Shown piece after piece: positions 25,455-32,406 of a stretch of 64,000 nt of DNA (positions are counted from its first letter, which is position 1; each line of letters begins with the position of its first letter). A program made the translations under genes and the position numbers. Source of the DNA: Dictyoglomus thermophilum H-6-12 (GTDB lineage: Bacteria > Dictyoglomota > Dictyoglomia > Dictyoglomales > Dictyoglomaceae); assembly GCF_000020965.1 (NCBI RefSeq), contig NC_011297.1, positions 696,387 to 760,386 on the forward strand, read 5' to 3'. The notes beneath the pieces were generated by a model, which saw only the letters and a list, made by a program, of their open reading frames with translations, was not told the DNA's origin and ran no database searches.

Positions 25455-26387
25455 TTAGTATATTTTTGTAACTCTTACTTTATTCTCTAAGTTGAATATT
25501 TCCTTAATTTGTTCCTCTTGGGTGATTTCTACATATTTTGTTTTGACATATCCAGTAGCACAGGCCAATTTTATAGCCTTAATAGGATCTTTATAATTTT
25601 TAAGACCATAGATAAATCCTGCTAAGAATGAATCTCCTGTTCCCCATTGAATACCATTATTAGGAGGTAAAGCGGATTTATAGATATGGTTTTCTATTCC
25701 AATTAGAGCTCCTTTTTTTCCAAGGGATATAATGGGGTACTTTATATTATAGTTTTTTAGGAAGCTAATGGCCTGAATATAGTTATTTCTGTTTTTGAGT
25801 TTGAATTTTAATAAAGTTTCAATTTCTTCTTTGTTTGGTTTAACAATATCTGGGGATTCCTTTAAGGCTTCTTTTAACACATTATCTCTTGCATCTACTA
25901 CTTTAATTATTTTAGGATTTTTTATTTCTTTCAACATTAAAGCGTAGATCTCTGCAGGGGTCTCTGGAGGAACACTTCCTGATATTATTACTATCTCAGA
26001 ATTTTTAACATTTTCTCTAAAGATCTTAAAGAACTTTTCCCATTCTTCATTTCTTATTCTATTTCCAGCTCCGTTTAATACAGTAAAGGTATTTTTTTTA
26101 TCCTCTTTTATTCCTATAGCAAACCTTGTTTTACCTTTAGTTTCTACAAATTCATAATCAATGTCTCTTATATTTAATTCTTCTTTTAAAATTATACCTG
26201 TAGATCCTCCACAAAATCCAATAATTTTAACCTTTTCTCCAAAAGCTTTCAAGGTTTTTGCCACATTTATTCCCTTTCCACCAGGTATCATTTCTTCCTT
26301 ATAAGATCTATTCACTTTGTTTTTTTGAAATTTTTGAGTATAAAAAACTATATCTAGACTTGGATTTATATTCACCACTAAGATCAT
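25455..26387 (-). CDS. PfkB family sugar kinase (1-phosphofructokinase/tagatose-6-phosphate kinase type)
   Basis: A 310-residue ribokinase-fold enzyme of the FruK/LacC/PfkB branch, phosphorylating a hexose phosphate. The N-terminus ILVVNINPSLDIVFYTQKF and the first signature GGKGINVAKTLKAFGEKVKIIGFCGG are typical of this branch; VVDARDNVLKEAL, PDIVKPNKEEIETLL and the anion-hole motif GTGDSFLAGFIYGL with the catalytic Asp complete it. Whether it acts on fructose-1-phosphate, tagatose-6-phosphate or fructose-6-phosphate is not decidable. Start ATG 26387 has AAGGAG 8 bases upstream. It is divergent from the TPR gene. Confidence 0.92.
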   Translation of the reverse strand: MILVVNINPSLDIVFYTQKFQKNKVNRSYKEEMIPGGKGINVAKTLKAFGEKVKIIGFCGGSTGIILKEELNIRDIDYEFVETKGKTRFAIGIKEDKKNTFTVLNGAGNRIRNEEWEKFFKIFRENVKNSEIVIISGSVPPETPAEIYALMLKEIKNPKIIKVVDARDNVLKEALKESPDIVKPNKEEIETLLKFKLKNRNNYIQAISFLKNYNIKYPIISLGKKGALIGIENHIYKSALPPNNGIQWGTGDSFLAGFIYGLKNYKDPIKAIKLACATGYVKTKYVEITQEEQIKEIFNLENKVRVTKIY

Positions 26388-26405
26388 CTTTAAGCTCCTT
26401 ATTAG

Positions 26406-26433
26406 TTGATTTTAGTTTTAAATATATTATACT
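26406..26433 (+). promoter_or_regulatory. Promoter of the TPR gene (leaderless)
   Basis: TTGATT (26406-26411), a 16-base spacer and TATACT (26428-26433). Only 7 bases lie between the -10 box and ATG 26441, so the mRNA should begin at or within a base of the start codon. Confidence 0.65.
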
Positions 26434-26440
26434 TTTAAAT

Positions 26441-27043
26441 ATGAAAATGGATATTACTGATTTATTAAAAAAAGCAGATGATTTTAAGCAGAAAGGTAAG
26501 TTATATAAAGCCATAACTCTTTATGAAAAGATTTTATCAGAGATCAATGATGACGAACTTTTAAGCTGGCTTAGGATAACTCTTGCTGATCTCTATTTTT
26601 GGGTAAAAGAATTTGATAAGGCTAAAAGATTAATAACTGATAATATTGATCATAATCCTAAAGAAGCTTTTAATTACTATTTTATGGGATTTGTTTTAGT
26701 CGGAGAAGGAGATTTACATACTGCAAAGGAGTATTTTAAGTTAGCCTGTGATATAGAACCTGAGAATGCAGAGTATCTGAGAGGATTAGGGTTAGTTGAA
26801 TTTTTATTGGGCAATTATGAGATTTCAGAAAGGATCTTAAGAGAAGTTCTAAGGATAGATCCTGATAACAGTGCTGCAAGAGATAATCTAATTGAATTAT
26901 TGATAAAAGTTGGAAAGATAGAAGAGGCAGAGGAGGAAATATTTGAATTTAGGAAAAAAGATCCAAAGGATTGGCAAATTCTTTATAGAGTTCAGGAACT
27001 TAGGAATAGAAAAAAAGAGATAAAAGAGGGAGGAAGCTTATAG
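26441..27043 (+). CDS. TPR-repeat protein
   Basis: A 200-residue soluble tetratricopeptide-repeat protein without signal peptide or membrane helix. Several TPR units are visible: [63 protein letters not shown] and [21 protein letters not shown]. TPRs mediate protein-protein contacts; the partner is unknown. The start is ATG 26441, directly after the promoter with no ribosome site; a second ATG follows at 26447. Longer upstream frames run antisense through the divergent kinase gene and are not supported. Its stop overlaps the convergent ftsH stop region by 6 bases. Confidence 0.88.
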   Translation: MKMDITDLLKKADDFKQKGKLYKAITLYEKILSEINDDELLSWLRITLADLYFWVKEFDKAKRLITDNIDHNPKEAFNYYFMGFVLVGEGDLHTAKEYFKLACDIEPENAEYLRGLGLVEFLLGNYEISERILREVLRIDPDNSAARDNLIELLIKVGKIEEAEEEIFEFRKKDPKDWQILYRVQELRNRKKEIKEGGSL

Positions 27044-27053
27044 AGCTTCCTCC
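27029..27053. terminator. Bidirectional hairpin at the TPR/ftsH convergence
   Basis: GGAGGAAGCT (27029-27038) pairs perfectly with AGCTTCCTCC (27044-27053), loop TATAG. The stem contains the last codons of both convergent genes and is followed by CTTTT on the plus strand and CTCTTTTAT on the minus strand, so one element can serve both. Confidence 0.7.
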
Positions 27054-28861
27054 ACTTTTGATGTATCTTTTGAAAGATATTTATCAATTTCAGTTCCTTC
27101 AAGAGTTTCCTTTTCCATGAGTATTTTTGAAAGTTCTCTTAGTACATCTTCATGATTTTTTAGTAAATCGAGGGCTTTATTATACATTTTATCTATTATA
27201 CTTTTTATTTCTTCATCTATAACTCTTGCAGTTTCTTCAGAATAATTTTTAATTTGCATTAAATCTTTACCCAAGAATATTTCTGAATGATTTTCTCCAA
27301 GAGAGAGATTTCTTAATTTCTCACTCATTCCATATTCACACACCATTTTTCGAGCAAGTTCTGTAGCTCTCCTTAAATCGTCAGCAGCGCCAGAGGTTGG
27401 TTGTCCAAAGATTAATTCTTCGGCAGCCCTTCCTCCTAAAAGTACCGTAATTTCAGCTTCTAATTCTCTTTTAGTGAGTAAGTACCTGTCTTCTTCTGGC
27501 AATTGAAGGGTATATCCTAAGGCAAGTCCTCTTGGAATAATGGTAACTTTATGGACAGGAGTTGCTTCGGGAATTAGTTTGGCAACTAAGGCATGCCCTA
27601 ACTCATGAAAAGCAACGATTTCTTTTTCTTGCGGTCTTAAAATTCGATTCTTCTTTTCCGGACCTGCTATGACCTTTTCAATGGCTTCTTCAAATTCCTC
27701 CATGTTAATTTCTCTCTTGTTTTTTCTTGCTGCTAGAATAGCTGCCTCATTTACTAGATTTGCAATATCAGCGCCTACAAACCCGGGAGTACTTTTAGCA
27801 ATTATATCAATATTAACATCTTTTCCTATTGGTTTTCCTCTTAGATGAACTTCTAATATTTTTTTCCTGCCTTCAAAGTCTGGTCTATCTACAATTACTC
27901 TTCTATCAAAACGCCCTGGCCTTAGTAGGGCAGGATCTAAGATATCAGGTCTGTTTGTAGCTGCAAGTACTATAACATTAGTATTTTCATCAAAACCATC
28001 CATTTCTACTAAAAGTTGGTTCAATGTTTGTTCTCTTTCGTCGTGGCCTCCACCAAGCCCTGCTCCTCTATGTCTTCCTACAGCATCAAGCTCATCAATA
28101 AAGATAATTGAAGGGCTCAATTTTTTAGCCTGGGTAAATAGATCTCTTACTCTTGCAGCTCCTACTCCGACAAACATTTCTACAAATTCTGAGCCGCTTA
28201 TAGAAAAGAAGGGTACATTGGCTTCTCCTGCTACAGCTCTTGCAAGTAATGTTTTACCAGTTCCTGGTGGGCCTACAAGAAGTATTCCTCTAGGAATTCT
28301 TGCTCCTAATTGTCTATATTTCTGTGGATATTTAAGAAAGTCTACAACTTCTTTGAGCTCTTGTTTTGCCTCATCGGCTCCAGCTACGTCAGCAAAGGTT
28401 ACTTTTGGTCTGTTGTCAAGAAATAGTCTTGCTCTACTTCTTCCAAAGGAAAATGCCTGATTATTGCTACCTTGAATTTGTCTAAACATCATCCAGAAGA
28501 AGAAAATAAGAATTAGATAGGGAGCGAAGCCTAAAAGAAAACTTATCCATATAGATGTAGTTTCTGGAGGTCTAACCTCAACTTCTACATCATTTCTTAC
28601 AAGAGTGGGTATAAGATTTGGATCCTGAGAAGGAATATATACTTTGAATTTTGTTCCATCTCTAAAGAGACCTGTGGCGTCATTCTCTCCTATTTCTACT
28701 TTATATACTTCTTTATTTTCAACATATTTTAAAAACTCTGTATAAGAGATTTGTCTTTCTCTATTATTTAAATTAAGAGAGTTAGGATTAATAAAAGTGT
28801 ATACTAAAAAACCAATCAAAAAGATTATTATAAGTCTCTGAATTAAGCCCCTCCAGTTCAA
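27038..28861 (-). CDS. ftsH: ATP-dependent zinc metalloprotease FtsH
   Basis: Membrane-anchored AAA+ protease for quality control of membrane and short-lived regulatory proteins. 607 residues: two membrane helices (about 8-24 and 105-125) flanking an extracytoplasmic domain, the AAA module with [30 protein letters not shown] and [20 protein letters not shown], and the protease domain with the zinc motif HELGHALVA (His about 419) and the third ligand region in [14 protein letters not shown]. The start is TTG at 28861, 9 bases after AAGGAGG; the tilS stop lies in between, so translation is coupled. The gene order tRNA-Met, tilS, ftsH indicates co-transcription. Tail to tail with the TPR gene. 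Confidence 0.97.
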   Translation of the reverse strand: MNWRGLIQRLIIIFLIGFLVYTFINPNSLNLNNRERQISYTEFLKYVENKEVYKVEIGENDATGLFRDGTKFKVYIPSQDPNLIPTLVRNDVEVEVRPPETTSIWISFLLGFAPYLILIFFFWMMFRQIQGSNNQAFSFGRSRARLFLDNRPKVTFADVAGADEAKQELKEVVDFLKYPQKYRQLGARIPRGILLVGPPGTGKTLLARAVAGEANVPFFSISGSEFVEMFVGVGAARVRDLFTQAKKLSPSIIFIDELDAVGRHRGAGLGGGHDEREQTLNQLLVEMDGFDENTNVIVLAATNRPDILDPALLRPGRFDRRVIVDRPDFEGRKKILEVHLRGKPIGKDVNIDIIAKSTPGFVGADIANLVNEAAILAARKNKREINMEEFEEAIEKVIAGPEKKNRILRPQEKEIVAFHELGHALVAKLIPEATPVHKVTIIPRGLALGYTLQLPEEDRYLLTKRELEAEITVLLGGRAAEELIFGQPTSGAADDLRRATELARKMVCEYGMSEKLRNLSLGENHSEIFLGKDLMQIKNYSEETARVIDEEIKSIIDKMYNKALDLLKNHEDVLRELSKILMEKETLEGTEIDKYLSKDTSKVEEAL

Positions 28862-28865
28862 TTAT

Positions 28866-30233
28866 TTAAACCTCCTTCTTTAGGCTAAGATGTAGTATTG
28901 TTTGGGTATCGTTGGTGACTTTAGCAATATCCGACCTTATTACCCCTGGAATCCATAATATCTTATCTTTATAAGTCACCAAGGGAATAATCTTTCTTTT
29001 CCATTTTGGGATCTTTTTATCCACAAAAACATCTTGTACCTTTTTACTTTTTCCTTCAAGTCCAAAAGGCTCTATTCTATCTCCCTCTTTCCAGTTTCTA
29101 ACTATTAACTCCTTAGCTTTTATTTTATCATAGTCAAAATATGCATGCCACAAATCTTTAAAATTGAAAGGCTCTCCTTCGTTTCTTATCAATTCTGCTT
29201 TTAGGATTTCTCCTGTAGGAAGCTTAACCTCTCCAGGTATAGGAAGTATAATTATAAATTCATGTTTTTCTTTTTTATAGATATATATTTTCTGGTTGTA
29301 AAGATAGATTTCTGTATTTCCTATTTCTAAAGTTTTGCTACCTTCCATAATACTCATCTCTCTGAGAATATAAAATATTGCTTCGTTTGATAACTCTTCA
29401 TTAAAATTTTTGAAGATCTCCTTCAAAACTCTGATTTTTATAGCATCATGTAAAAGTTTCCAACCTTCATTTTCTATTTCTATTACATTATTAGATCTTT
29501 TTAGACCATCAAAATATTTCTTGGAAAGTTTTTCTAAGAGATCATTCTCAATAGATAGTATGACGCTTTGAGAAATAATACTTTGAGGAAACTGTGGTAT
29601 ATTTTCTTTAAGGAAAGGAATTAGTTGATATCTAATTCTGTTTCTTAAAGTAATTGGTAAAAGATTTGTAAAATCATCGACATATTTTAAATTTTTTCTT
29701 TTACAATACTCAAGAATTTCTTCCTTTGAGAGTATAATAATAGGTCTTATGAAATTATCTCTTTTGGTGGGTATGCCACACAAACCCTCTATTCCATATC
29801 CTTTAAAGAAACTCATAATTATAGTTTCTATTTGGTCATCTAAGGTGTGTCCTAAAGCAATTTTATTAAATTTGATCTTTTCTGAAAATTTTATAAGGGC
29901 TTTGTATCTTTCTTCTCTGAGGGTCTTTTCCGTAAAATCTGTAGTATAAATGTCAAGAAAGGAATAAGGAATGCTTCTAGATGTGGCATAGTCTTTAATT
30001 ATTTCTTTTTCTATGTAAGTATTTGAGCGGACATGGTGGTCTATGTATACAATATATAAATTCAAGTTAAGAATAGAAGATAAATTATATAAAATTTCGG
30101 ATAAGGCTATAGAATCACTCCCACCAGAAACACTTAAAATAATAGAGTCCCCCTGAGATATGAGGGACTCGCTTTTTATAAAATCTAAGACTTTTTTTTC
30201 TATATAATCTAAATTACTTATATCCTTAGTCAC
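28866..30233 (-). CDS. tilS: tRNA(Ile)-lysidine synthase
   Basis: Modifies C34 of the CAT-anticodon isoleucine tRNA to lysidine so that it reads AUA and is charged with isoleucine. The N-terminal PP-loop ATPase domain carries ILSVSGGSDSIALSEIL, then YIDHHVRSNTY, ALGHTLDDQIETIIMSFFKG and GLCGIPTKRDNFIRP; the C-terminal part has the TilS KDLWHAYFDYDKI, RNWKEGDRIEPFGLEGKSKKVQDVFVDKKIPK region. I start at GTG 30233 (455 residues): a longer frame to 30275 would run into the tRNA-Met gene, whose CCA ends at 30240. Only 6 bases separate the two genes, so tRNA and mRNA share a transcript. Confidence 0.94.
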   Translation of the reverse strand: MTKDISNLDYIEKKVLDFIKSESLISQGDSIILSVSGGSDSIALSEILYNLSSILNLNLYIVYIDHHVRSNTYIEKEIIKDYATSRSIPYSFLDIYTTDFTEKTLREERYKALIKFSEKIKFNKIALGHTLDDQIETIIMSFFKGYGIEGLCGIPTKRDNFIRPIIILSKEEILEYCKRKNLKYVDDFTNLLPITLRNRIRYQLIPFLKENIPQFPQSIISQSVILSIENDLLEKLSKKYFDGLKRSNNVIEIENEGWKLLHDAIKIRVLKEIFKNFNEELSNEAIFYILREMSIMEGSKTLEIGNTEIYLYNQKIYIYKKEKHEFIIILPIPGEVKLPTGEILKAELIRNEGEPFNFKDLWHAYFDYDKIKAKELIVRNWKEGDRIEPFGLEGKSKKVQDVFVDKKIPKWKRKIIPLVTYKDKILWIPGVIRSDIAKVTNDTQTILHLSLKKEV

Positions 30234-30239
30234 TTTCCT

Positions 30240-30315
30240 TGGTGGCGGTGCAGGGATTCGAACCCTGGACACCACGGTTATGAACCGTGTGCTCTAACCG
30301 CTGAGCTACACCGCC
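30240..30315 (-). tRNA. tRNA-Met (CAT), elongator type
   Basis: A 76-base cloverleaf read on the minus strand: acceptor GGCGGTG/CACCGCC, D arm GCTCAGCGGTTAGAGC, anticodon stem CACGG/CCGTG with loop TTCATAA, T arm with GGTTCGAATCC, and encoded CCA. The anticodon is CAT. It lacks the three G-C pairs of initiators and the C4/C5 acceptor bases known to matter for TilS in the E. coli Ile2 tRNA; the acceptor stem equals that of B. subtilis tRNA-Met as I recall it. Hence elongator Met, not Ile2. Confidence 0.93.
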
Positions 30316-30335
30316 AATTTTTTCTTTTCAAATGA

Positions 30336-30364
30336 ATTATAATAAAAATTTTTGTTTTAGACAA
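30336..30364 (-). promoter_or_regulatory. Promoter of tRNA-Met-tilS-ftsH
   Basis: On the minus strand TTGTCT (30364-30359), 17 bases, TATAAT (30341-30336), 20 bases before the tRNA. The same hexamers and spacing occur before tRNA-Phe. Confidence 0.7.
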
Positions 30365-30426
30365 TACTTTACGAAGAATAAAACTTATGATAAACTTTTA
30401 AACCAAAGAGAGGTTTAGGGATTACC

Positions 30427-30514
30427 GCCGGAGTGGCGGAATGGCAGACGCACTGGACTTAAAATCCAGTGGGGAGCAATCCCCGTGCCGGTTCGAGTCC
30501 GGCCTCCGGCACCA
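30427..30514 (+). tRNA. tRNA-Leu (TAA)
   Basis: An 88-base class II tRNA: acceptor GCCGGAG/CTCCGGC, anticodon stem CTGGA/TCCAG with loop CTTAAAA (anticodon TAA), a variable arm GGGGAGCAATCCCC, T arm CCGGTTCGAGTCCGG and encoded CCA. It is divergent from tRNA-Met and 43 bases upstream of the DUF1292 gene, with which it may be co-transcribed. Confidence 0.96.
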
Positions 30515-30557
30515 TTCCAACCCCTCTTTAAATATTAATTAAAAGAGGTGTGAGATA

Positions 30558-30863
30558 ATGCCAGACAGAGATTATGAAGAAGATATAATTGTTTTGGAGG
30601 GTGAAGACGGAACTACTTATGAGTATATTGTAAGAGATTTTGTCGAGGTAGATGATAAGACTTATGTTCTTCTCACCCCTAAGGATTCTGAGGATATGGA
30701 GGAAGTGTATATATTTCGTTGCAGGCTTGCAGAAAAGGATGGTGAACTATATATAGAAGCTCTTGAAGAAATAGAAGACGACGATGAGTATGAGAGAGTT
30801 GTTGAGGCACTCGAGGAAGAAGAAGAGTGGGAGGAAGAGGATTGGGAAGAAGAAGATCAATAA
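30558..30863 (+). CDS. DUF1292 family acidic protein
   Basis: A 101-residue very acidic protein of the DUF1292 (YrzB-like) family, of unknown function. The conserved core is IIVLEGEDGTTYEYIVRDFVEVDDKTYVLLTP followed by EEVYIFRC, then a C-terminal tail made almost only of Glu, Asp and Trp. Start ATG 30558 behind AGAGGTGTGAG. In Firmicutes the family usually lies near mltG and the Holliday-junction resolvase gene, which fits the mltG gene here. The next gene begins 80 bases before its stop in another frame. Confidence 0.9.
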   Translation: MPDRDYEEDIIVLEGEDGTTYEYIVRDFVEVDDKTYVLLTPKDSEDMEEVYIFRCRLAEKDGELYIEALEEIEDDDEYERVVEALEEEEEWEEEDWEEEDQ

Positions 30864-31875
30864 TTATTCTCTCTATTTCTTATTAATTGTTTCTCTTATA
30901 TTTTTTATAGGATTCCTTTTTTACTTAGACTTAACCGCTCCTAAGAGTAAGATAAGGAGAGACATAGAGGTATATATACCTGAAGGTTCCTCTGCTTATA
31001 AGATTGCGGATATTCTTTTTGATAATGGATTAATAAAGTCTAAAAAAATCTTTATTGTGACTACGAAATTATTAGGCAAAGAAAAAGAGCTTAAGAGTGG
31101 ATATTATTTATTGTCTCCTTCCTACTCCATTTTTGATATATTGGATGCTATAACCCAGGGGAAAGGTGTAAGAGTAAAAGTTACGATTCCTGAGGGAAGT
31201 AGTTTAAAAGATATAGCTAATATACTCTCTGAGAAATTGAATCTCTCTGTTGAGAGGTTTATAAAACTTTGTAATGACAAAGATTTTATCAATAGTGTGA
31301 TACGGGATTATAAAGATTTTTTGGGAAGCCATGAGGATATTAAAACTCTTGAAGGTTATTTATTTTCTTCAACTTATTATTTTAATAAAGGAGTAAAAGA
31401 GGAGGATGTTATAAGATTTCTTGTAAAGAGTTTTTTCTATCAAGTGAGAAATAACATACCTGAGTATAAAGATAGACTTAAAGCTTTGAATTTATCTTTT
31501 AAGGATTGGATTATTTTAGCATCCATTGTAGAGAAAGAAGCTAAGGTTAATGAAGAGAAACCTCTTATTGCAGGTGTATTTATAAATCGTTTAAGAAAAG
31601 GCTATAAATTACAATCTTGTGCAACAGTAGAATACATTTATGGATTCAAAAAGCCTGTGCTTTTGTATAAAGATCTGGAGGTTGATTCTCCATATAATAC
31701 CTATATATATTATGGACTTCCTCCTTCTCCAATTTGTTCTCCAAGCTTGGAATCTTTGAAAGCGGTACTTTATCCTCAAGGAGATTATTTGTTTTTTGTG
31801 GCGAAAGGAGATGGTACTCATTTCTTTACTAAAACTTACGAAGAACACCTAAAGGTCCAAGGAATGAAAAAATGA
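30784..31875 (+). CDS. mltG: Endolytic murein transglycosylase (YceG-like)
   Basis: A 363-residue single-pass membrane enzyme that cuts nascent glycan strands and so sets peptidoglycan chain ends. A basic N-terminus and one helix (about residues 27-47, NYSLYFLLIVSLIFFIGFLF) precede the LysM-like YceG_N part (IPEGSSAYKIADILFDNGLI) and the catalytic domain with ILASIVEKEAKVNEEKPLIAGVFINRL, holding the catalytic Glu, and YNTYIYYGLPPSPICSPSL. The start is uncertain: no ATG exists after the DUF1292 stop, and ATG 30784 or 30790, or TTG 30799/30802, all lie inside the acidic tail of DUF1292, giving an overlap of up to 80 bases. The stop overlaps the YqeG region by 4 bases. Confidence 0.9.
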   Translation: MSMRELLRHSRKKKSGRKRIGKKKINNYSLYFLLIVSLIFFIGFLFYLDLTAPKSKIRRDIEVYIPEGSSAYKIADILFDNGLIKSKKIFIVTTKLLGKEKELKSGYYLLSPSYSIFDILDAITQGKGVRVKVTIPEGSSLKDIANILSEKLNLSVERFIKLCNDKDFINSVIRDYKDFLGSHEDIKTLEGYLFSSTYYFNKGVKEEDVIRFLVKSFFYQVRNNIPEYKDRLKALNLSFKDWIILASIVEKEAKVNEEKPLIAGVFINRLRKGYKLQSCATVEYIYGFKKPVLLYKDLEVDSPYNTYIYYGLPPSPICSPSLESLKAVLYPQGDYLFFVAKGDGTHFFTKTYEEHLKVQGMKK

Positions 31876-31883
31876 GGTGTTCT

Positions 31884-32405
31884 ATGTTAGATATATTAAA
31901 GCCTAAGAAGTTTGTAGAATCAATATTTGATATTGATTTTGAAGATTTATATAAGAGAGGTTATAGGGGTATAATCTTTGATCTTGATAATACCATAGTT
32001 CCTTGGAATGGAAATGAGCTCGATCCTAAGACAAGAGATCTGATTGAAAACATTAAGAAAATAGGTTTTAAGGTGGTTATTTTATCAAATAATTGGTCTC
32101 AGAAAAGAGTAAAATATTTTTCAAAAATTATGAAACTTCCTGCATTAGGATCTGCTTTTAAACCTAGGGTTAGATCTTTCAAAAAAGCTATGGAATTGAT
32201 GGATACAGAACCTACAAATACTTTGGTTGTTGGTGATAGAATATTAACAGATATATTTGGAGGAAATAAAATTGGAATGTATACTATATTAGTAGCACCT
32301 ATTGATAAAAATGAGATATGGATAAAAAAATGGACGGTAAGAAAATTAGAAAATTGGCTTTTAGATCTCTGGATTAAAAGGGGAGAAATTACTAAGGGGG
32401 AATAA
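31884..32405 (+). CDS. YqeG family HAD-type phosphatase
   Basis: A 173-residue HAD phosphatase of the YqeG (class IIIA) family; related enzymes dephosphorylate phosphatidylglycerol phosphate in some lineages, but the bacterial substrate is not certain. Motif I is GIIFDLDNTIVPWN, motif II is VVILSNNWS, and the last motif is TLVVGDRILTDIFGGNKIG. The N-terminus MLDILKPKKFVESIFDI matches the family when ATG 31884 is used, with GAGGTG just upstream; the earlier ATG 31872 overlaps the mltG stop. It lies 1 base from pilB, inside the same operon. Confidence 0.9.
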   Translation: MLDILKPKKFVESIFDIDFEDLYKRGYRGIIFDLDNTIVPWNGNELDPKTRDLIENIKKIGFKVVILSNNWSQKRVKYFSKIMKLPALGSAFKPRVRSFKKAMELMDTEPTNTLVVGDRILTDIFGGNKIGMYTILVAPIDKNEIWIKKWTVRKLENWLLDLWIKRGEITKGE

Positions 32406-32406
32406 A

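Noticed and set aside
26258-26440. Upstream extension of the TPR gene
   Set aside because: It runs antisense through the start of the PfkB kinase gene and its promoter; the promoter at 26406-26433 places the start at 26441.
30234-30275. N-terminal extension of tilS into the tRNA-Met gene
   Set aside because: The first 14 codons would be the T arm and acceptor stem of the tRNA; the GTG at 30233 after the tRNA end gives the normal TilS N-terminus.
30240-30315. Reading the CAT-anticodon tRNA as tRNA-Ile2 because it lies beside tilS
   Set aside because: Acceptor bases 4 and 5 are G and G and the stem equals known elongator tRNA-Met stems; Ile2 tRNAs differ.
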